Origin: Apiotrichum sp. Y4204
Taxonomy: Eukaryota > Basidiomycota > Tremellomycetes > Trichosporonales > Trichosporonaceae
NCBI GenBank assembly: GCA_025531455.1
Contig: JAMYHL010000001.1
Coordinates: forward strand, 868,001-932,000
DNA length: 64,000 bases
Reading direction: 5' to 3'
The notes beneath the pieces are model-generated. The model saw nothing but the letters and a program-made list of their open reading frames with translations. It made no database searches and was not told the DNA's origin. This document shows positions 57,614 through 64,000 of this stretch, one piece after another; position 1 is the first letter of the stretch, and the number at the start of each line of letters is the position of its first letter. Both the position numbers and the translations under genes were made by a program.

Positions 57614-59153
57614 GTTGGGTGGCGAGGAGGGCGAATGACGAAGAATGATAAACGGATACGCCTATGACAGTCGAGTCGTGACACGTCGTGAGTGAAGTCA
57701 AGGGCGCAACGAGAGCCGAGACGGGTCGCCTGCTAGTAGCGGCAAACAAAGACCACAGGGTAACTAAGGGCTCGCAGGTAAATGGAGACAAACGAGGCGA
57801 TAAGTGCTGTGTCTGAACCCGGGCAGCTAGTAGTGGGATGGAGGAAAGATAGATAAAAAGGTAGTAGTTGAGATAATAGTAGAGACGACAGGTAGTGAAG
57901 TGCCGCGCAAGGACTAGATTAGTGGGTGCTGTGGACGCAGTCGAGTGCGAGTGGGCACGGTAACTGTGAGAAACCAGACGACAGTGCCTTGTGACGGTCC
58001 CAGGTCTTGTCTTGGTGTGTGCTTCTGTGATTCCCGACAAGCTTTGGCACCAGAAAACGAGTACAAACAATAAATGTGGTACTGTTCTTCTTCACCCTCT
58101 GTGAGAGAGCGACTTATGGTTCTCCTTCTCTACTCGTTGGTCGATGTCTGTGTCTGTGACAAACAGACACTGGCAAGTGGATGTTCCAAAGGAGATCCGG
58201 TGAGAGTGAAAAAGCGGTGAATGTGAGACGCGTATTTCAGCAACTGACAGGTAGTAGGAGTGTAGCGTGTAGCGTGCTATGAGTGGGAGTAGGGAGAGGG
58301 AGAGTGAAATAGATGGATGGGAGGAAGAGAAGAGAAAGAGATGGAGATGGATGATATGATAGATGAATGGATGGATGGATGGATATGCAGGAGAAGAGCG
58401 AGAGAACGTCGACTGATGACAATGCGTCGTTGGTTGGTGAGATGCAGCCAACAGCCAACAGGAGCTGACTTGGGCTGATGTGGGCAGAAGAACAGAGGGA
58501 AGACACCAAAAAAAACCCCATCGTGGCGGCAAGAAAGAAGCAAAACCTCCCCGCCTAATGCAGTCAATTCTAAAAGCTGCATTTCAAACGGAAGCAGGAA
58601 AATCTTTTCAATTACGCAATTACTACTATACTACTAGTGATTACCCGCTGGCCTGGGCTGGAGCATTTTCACATTGACCTCACAATGACCGCCGAGGAGT
58701 ATCACGTGACTCTATAGTGCTGCCCGGTGCCCCACCAAATTCGTCTGGCCCTCCGTCCTGGTTTCCTCATGATGGTGACCCAGGGCGAGACGCTGCAACA
58801 TCACTACGGCATCAATGAATGGCGTTCTCCTTTATATAGCTTTATATGATGATCACACGAGCCTGATGGCCTGATGATGAAGCGCTGATGGCTGACGGTC
58901 TGATCCCGTGCGCAGCCACCGCCGTTCCCATCTGCAGTCGCTCTCCCATTCCAGACATGGACACTCTTACATGTCTATCGAGTATGATTGTCTACATCCT
59001 ACCATGCCTGCCACAAAGAGAGGCCAGGCTAGTCGAGTCTCCCGCACTGCGGTGGATCTGGGCGGCATGCGCTGCAGCCGCCTGCAATGATGCAACTCGA
59101 TCTACTTGAGCAGCACCAGAGAAGAAAGAAAGTCCGTCCGCGTCCGCTCACGC
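57614..59153. other. intergenic region upstream of PCF11
   Basis: The first 900 bp are pyrimidine-rich on the minus strand (likely leader and promoter) and carry a GGAT microsatellite at about 58365-58384. The rest is the 3' flank of the NIPA-type gene. No gene recognised. Confidence 0.55.
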
Positions 59154-61099
59154 TCATACCTCCTGGTAGGCCGGATGCCTCCCGCCATCGACGTCGCGGT
59201 CGCGCCGCGAGCCTACGAGGGTACGGTTGCCGTCGGAATCGCGCCGGCCATACTTGTCCCCGCGCTCGTCCTCGTCCTCGTCCTCCTCAGTGAGCTGGGT
59301 AAGGGCCATACCCTCCTCCTCGAACGCATTGAAGAGAGTTGAGTTCTGCTCCCGGAACAACCGCGAGCGGCGACCGTGCGTGGCCGGGTCTGTTGCGTCA
59401 TGGGCGTAGCTCGGTCCGGAGACGCCATTGGTGGGGTACGTCCAGGTGGTGGGTCCCTGCGACTCGACTGACATGCGGCCGGACATGGACATGCGGGGGT
59501 CTACGGTGTGAGCAGGAGTGCCGTATGTGACTGCTGTGCTCTGCATCGCCTCCATCTCCAGAGGGCGATACTCACTCATCAAGCCAGTCTCCAGACTCGA
59601 GTGGGTGTGCTGGTGGGAGGGACGATCGGGCTGGCGAGATATGTTGAGAAGGTAGACACCCATAAAGATGATAGAGAAGCCGCAAATGAGAGAAAGTGTG
59701 TGGACGGCATCGGTCGTGTTGAATCCCTGGAAGAGGATGGCCGAGGCGGTGATAGTTGCGGTCGTGAAGAAGACATAGTAGATGGGGTTGACGACGTTGG
59801 TGGAGAAGGTGTCGAGAGCCTTGTTGAAGTAGTTCATCTGCACCAAGATGCAGCCCACGACGACGACACCGAAGACGTAGGTGCTGATGTGGGTGAGTTG
59901 GTTCTTGCCGGCAAAGGTGAGCTTAAGCGCAATACCAAAGGCTTTGATGGCCATGACCGAGATCGAGCCGACAAGGGAGCAAATCGAAAGGTAGACCATG
60001 GGGTTCTTCGTGCCGTACCGGGGCGCGACGCGGAAAATCATGACGACCGAGAAGATGGCCACAAACGCGGCGTAGATGAGGAAGGCTGGGGTTAGTGATG
60101 CCGGGGGAAGAAACACCGTGGTTCCGTTGACTCACGCAGACGCGACGCATAGTCGAGAATTTCATCGACCGTCTCAACTTCCTTGTCTGACGGCGCGTGC
60201 AAAACAATCACGACGGATCCGATCTTGTGTCAGTTCTGGTGGCAAACAAAGCCGCAACTCACAATACAGCACGCACAACCACAGACGCCTAACCGGCCGA
60301 GCTTCTCGTCGAGGAGGAAGGACGCGAGGATGGCGCTGAGGTTAGTGACTTGTAGGGTGGGTTGCGTCAGAGGGGCGCTCGCGCGTGCTTGAAGCTGAGT
60401 CGAGGTTCGCCGCACGGGCTGTGGAGCGGCATCCACATGCCTGCGTCGCCGTGCTGTCGGGCAACAAACGCAGATGAACGTGTGTGGAAAGGGACGACAC
60501 CGTGTGGCCCCAGTCCTTGTCCACGGCGCCCGCTCCGCCGGCCCGCAGGGCACCTGACCGACCAACTTCCACGACATCCCTCGACCTCAACACATACCCG
60601 ATAATGACACTCATCGCGCCGAGGGGCGTGACAAGAATGGCCGGCGCGAAAGTGTACGCCGCAAAGTTTGCCACTGGACATTAGTTGTCTTCTCCGAGTC
60701 GCGTACCTTCGCCTATGACCACTGCGGTGTTAGCTCTATCTTCAGAGGAGCAGCTCACTCGTTATCATGCCTGCCCACCAGATGGGGTTCGAAAGGTACG
60801 CAAAGTCCTCGGCTGTCGTCAGCGTGCGTGGTTCATCGCGGCGCGCCACCCACAAGCAGTCCGCGGGCCCGTCTGGCGCTGATGCGAGTGCGGGTAGTCG
60901 GCAGGCCGGGCGGCGGCATCGTTCAGGCCCTGGGATAAGTGGTTGCTGAGAGGACTGGGGTTCACAGCGGACACACCTTTTTGGTGATGATGAAGCTCGA
61001 GCTGGGGGTTAGTATATGCAGCCACACCGGCGAAACGCACCCAATAGCCGCCGAGCTCGAGAAGGCTAGCGCGAGGCCAATGTACTTGTCCTCGATCAT
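59154..61099 (-). CDS. NIPA-type magnesium transporter (DUF803)
   Basis: Nine exons, 61099..61041, 61001..60977, 60929..60854, 60812..60759, 60721..60707 (15 bp), 60673..60598, 60335..60263, 60223..60136 and 60085..59154, give 465 residues. The N-terminus MIEDKYIGLALAFSSSAAIG and SSFIITKKGL are hallmark NIPA sequences. NPIWWAGMITMVIGEVANFAAYTFAP and LVTPLGAMSVIIGAILASFLL follow, as do DKEVETVDEIL and NPIYYVFFTTATITASAILF. About nine membrane helices fill residues 1-300. The cytosolic tail (300-465) is Ser/Asp/Arg-rich with an acidic EEDEDEDERGD run. Family members carry Mg2+ across plasma, Golgi or endosomal membranes. The exon structure, with a 15-bp micro-exon and one 262-bp intron, was set by family motifs and phase. 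Confidence 0.9.
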
Positions 61100-62255
61100 G
61101 GCGGGCGAGGAGGGGGCGCGGAATGGAGGTTGGTACAGGGGACGGAGAGTCAAGTGTTGATGGCCAGATGGAATGAAAATGAAATGAGCTGAATGAAATG
61201 ACACGGGAAAGGAATGAACGGGATGTTATCTGGGCAATGTCGAGAACAGCGTGGTCGGAGTGGAGAAGCTGTGGGTGGGGGTGTGACAGGATACACAGGA
61301 AGCGGACTGTGTGTGGAAGCAACAAAACGGATGAGCTGGTCGAGGCCGTCGAGGGGGTTGACGGGAATCGAGGATGCGTGGCCGGGGACGGAGATGGAGA
61401 TGCAGTGCGTGTCGCCGAGGCGGTGTGCCTGTGGGGGGACAGGGGTAGGGCAAAAAAGCGGTTCCCAGTGTGCAGGGGAGAAGGGAGGGGGGACGGGAAC
61501 GCGCGTATTGCTTTCTGCAAAACCTAGAAAAAAAGTCGTGCGATCCTCTGAAACTTTAACACAGCAACAGAACTGGAGAAGAATAAGAAGCAAAGAATCG
61601 AGTACTTGAGGTGAATCTTGAGGATAAGACGGGAAGAGAAGAGCAAAGATCCTCAGCATTGCAGAATATGGGGTGAACACGTCGCCCTGCACACCACGAC
61701 CGGTGGCGAGTTGTGAGCTCTGATAATGTCCCAACTCTGCCAAAGCCGCTAGCCGCGCTATGCAATAGTGCATTTAATTGCATGCACACATTCACAAGAG
61801 TGTAAGCGCAAAGCTCTGCTCGCGGCTCACAGATCCAGTTGTCTGCATGTTGGTCATGTTGGCACGCCCGGGTCAGCGTTTCACAGCGCCACAGCACAAC
61901 ACAAGCGGTGTCACCGCGTCACAAAGATCACAGGATCATGGAACATAGGATCACGGGTCGATGCCAAAGCACTCGTACAACGCCCAGAACAGAGACCCCG
62001 CTATGCACACGGTCGAGCGAGCCTAGAGGAACCTCACGTCAGGCAGAAGCTCGGCGGTGCGCCAGGTAGCTTCACTGTCCTGCGTCCGACGTTGAGCCAG
62101 AGGAGCAATTGTGTCAGGATGGGCCAGACGTCCGTAGGCACCGACCTTTGTGCGCTCAGACCTGTGTTAAGTACGACTCCCCAGATCCCAAAGAGGTGAA
62201 AGGTTGTAATGTGTGCCATGCATACTATACAGAATTACATACCGCACCTCAGACT
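61100..62255. other. intergenic region
   Basis: Upstream DNA of the NIPA-type gene (pyrimidine-rich on the minus strand to about 61600) and the 3' flank of the Stealth-family gene. No feature recognised. Confidence 0.55.
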
Positions 62256-64000
62256 TTACTCGTCGTCGAGGTCCTCGGGCTCATCCTCATCCTTGTCCTC
62301 AAGCTCCCACGCGGCGTCTGCGCGCTCCCACTGGACAAACTTTGAGGCCTGGCCAAACATGTCGTTCATCCAGCGCTGGAGCTGCACGCGGATGTGCGGG
62401 TGAGGCTTGTCGGGCTGGTCGTCGTTGAGGCATGCCATTGCGATATTGTCGTCCGTGCTCAGCTCCTTTAGTGCCCTGTGCAGCTGGTACACCGAGTGCA
62501 CCATCGTGAAGCGCCACGGGGTGGTAGCTGATGTTAGCGGAAAGCGGATAATGGGTGTTGACGGCCCAGACTCACCGTACACATAGGCGTAGCGTGACAT
62601 CAACTTGACAGACCAGTCGAGGAGGTTGACCTGCGAGAGGCTGCTCTGCTTGCCGTCAGTGCGCGTCCACTGGTCCTGTCCAAGACGGACATTGTGCGCG
62701 AGGGAGAAGTCGGCCTCGCCCCACGTCGGCGTGAGAGGGAGCATGGGCTCGGGGCGGTCCCACATCGGGCGGCGGTCGCGGATTAGCGGGGTGAACATCT
62801 TGTCCGCCGGGGGAAGGAACGCCCGGAGGCCCTGGCTGCCGGACGCGCGGACGAGGGCGTGAATGAGGCAGTCGCCGCACTCGCCCTTTTCAAATGCCAG
62901 GCGTTTGAACATGTCGGCAGCGGTGTACTTGTCCTCGTCTTCCCAGAAGTCGGCGGGGAGGCATTCGTCTATATCGAACGTGCACGTTGTAGGAGGCACG
63001 GGGCGGAGACGCACACCCTTACGCGGCTTGCGCAGCAGCTTCTCGCGGAGTTTCCACTCCTCGGCACTGTACGGAACTTGTGACATGTGGCCGTCGAGCG
63101 AAGCTACCGTCAGTGATGAATTTGTTATGGCACTCACTGTAGAGAAAGTCGCTCCGCTGGGGCATCTCCCACCCGCCCTGCTCGGAGACGTGGTCAAAGT
63201 TGGCGAGGGTGCTGCGTCCCTTCTTGGAGATGTCGATCTCGGCCTTGGCGCCCTTCTCCGCCCCGCGCGAGAGACGAAGCACCTTGCGGAGCTCGTCACG
63301 GGCATCACGACCCCAGCTTCCGTCCAGGCCGCCAACCCTGGCGACAGCCCAAGTCCAGAGGAGAGCCTCACGCCAGCGCTCCATCTGGAGATAGGTCACG
63401 AGCCAGGACATTTCGACGTCCGCGACGCCCCGCTTCGACTCGCGGAAACCGCGCGTCGCGGCCTCAGCAAGGGGAGCAGCAAACATGACGCTCGCCTCGT
63501 GCAGGAGCGAGCGCTTCATCGCCTTGGACATGTGCTGGACATACAACCTGTTCTTCTGGCGGAAGCGACCAGAAATGAGGACATTCGCGTGCGCAAGACC
63601 ACCGCTCTCGCCCGAATCGGACTTGTCGGCAGGATTCAGGTGGGGCTTGATGTCCAGCGCCGGGTCGAGGCGGAAGACGCTCCCGTATAGCGGATGGTGA
63701 AAGTCGCCATGGGTCATGTCGCGCAGCAGGAACATGTCGTCGTTCGAGTAAACAATCTCCTCGGACATGCCGTTGATCCACGGGATGCGGGCTTCGATCG
63801 CAAACGAGTTGAACGACGGCAGCGACTTGTTCTGCCAGGCGACCTCGTCAATCTGCGCAATGCTCTCCGGCAGCTGGCCATCATGGTCGCGCGGAAGACG
63901 AAACACTGTCGGCTGGAAGTACCAGTTGACATTGGACCTATTCGCCCAGTTGAGCCAAGCGGGGATCTGGCCCATGCGCCAGCCAGTGACACCCTCGTGC
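62256..64000 (-). CDS. Stealth-family sugar-phosphate transferase, xylosylphosphotransferase Xpt1-like (N-terminus beyond window)
   Basis: Three visible exons, from beyond 64000 to 63138, then 63103..62576 and 62527..62256, with introns of 34 and 48 bp; about 550 residues are seen. Stealth conserved region 2 is clear: NKSLPSFNSFAIEARIPWI followed by EEIVYSNDDMFLLRDM, whose DD pair is expected at the active centre. CR3-like HEASVMF-type sequence and the CR4-like MVHSVYQLHRAL...MACLNDDQPD block follow. The last 20 residues are acidic. In Cryptococcus, Xpt1 transfers xylose-phosphate to mannose on glycans in the Golgi; other Stealth members transfer GlcNAc- or hexose-phosphate. The N-terminal membrane anchor and CR1 are outside the window. 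Donor specificity is inferred only from lineage. Confidence 0.85.

Overview
The window reads as nuclear DNA of a basidiomycete fungus, most likely a Tremellomycetes yeast (Trichosporonales-like). The genes carry many very short introns (32 to 60 bp, GTRNGT donors, CTRAC branch sites 8 to 20 bases before the AG), codon use is GC-rich, and the set includes a Stealth-family sugar phosphotransferase resembling xylosylphosphotransferase Xpt1. I rebuilt 22 protein genes exon by exon (two cut by the window ends, one weak), plus two intron-containing tRNA genes. Every complete rebuilt gene gives an uninterrupted reading frame. There are no rRNA genes, CRISPR arrays or insertion sequences.

Bases 1 to 18.2 kb hold only small-molecule metabolism. 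They encode a 2-oxoglutarate/Fe(II) dioxygenase (cut by the left edge), an AAAP amino-acid transporter, a nitronate monooxygenase, a TDA3/DAO-type FAD oxidoreductase, an NAD(P)-dependent epimerase-like protein, a monocarboxylate-type MFS transporter and a proline racemase/hydroxyproline epimerase-family enzyme. Together they could import and oxidise a nitrogenous or imino acid, so a loose catabolic cluster is my main biological hypothesis here. Intergenic spaces are large (up to 3.9 kb), and one carries two families of degenerate short tandem repeats.

Bases 18.2 to 24.7 kb hold a small secreted cysteine-containing protein with a strong TATA box, a cupin protein and a SUR7/PalI-type membrane protein. 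From 26.9 kb on the genes are mostly conserved cell machinery: the IDH1 subunit of NAD isocitrate dehydrogenase, a small basic protein, a Pep7/Vac1-like FYVE protein, a disordered Ser/Pro-rich protein, a class I sirtuin, a prenylated UBL3-type ubiquitin-like protein, an unknown conserved-looking protein, a 7TM receptor-like protein, a CoA-diphosphatase-type Nudix hydrolase, a periplasmic-binding-fold (Ca3427-like) protein, the mRNA 3'-end factor Pcf11, a NIPA-type magnesium transporter and the Stealth-family transferase cut by the right edge.

Between 54.3 and 55.2 kb lie tRNA-Asp(GTC) with an 18-nt intron and tRNA-Val(TAC) with a 51-nt intron. About 10 bp upstream of the latter is a 153-bp near-perfect inverted repeat. 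Fourteen of the 22 protein genes lie on the minus strand up to 15.1 kb and from 41.4 kb on, interrupted only by the binding-protein gene at 53 kb.
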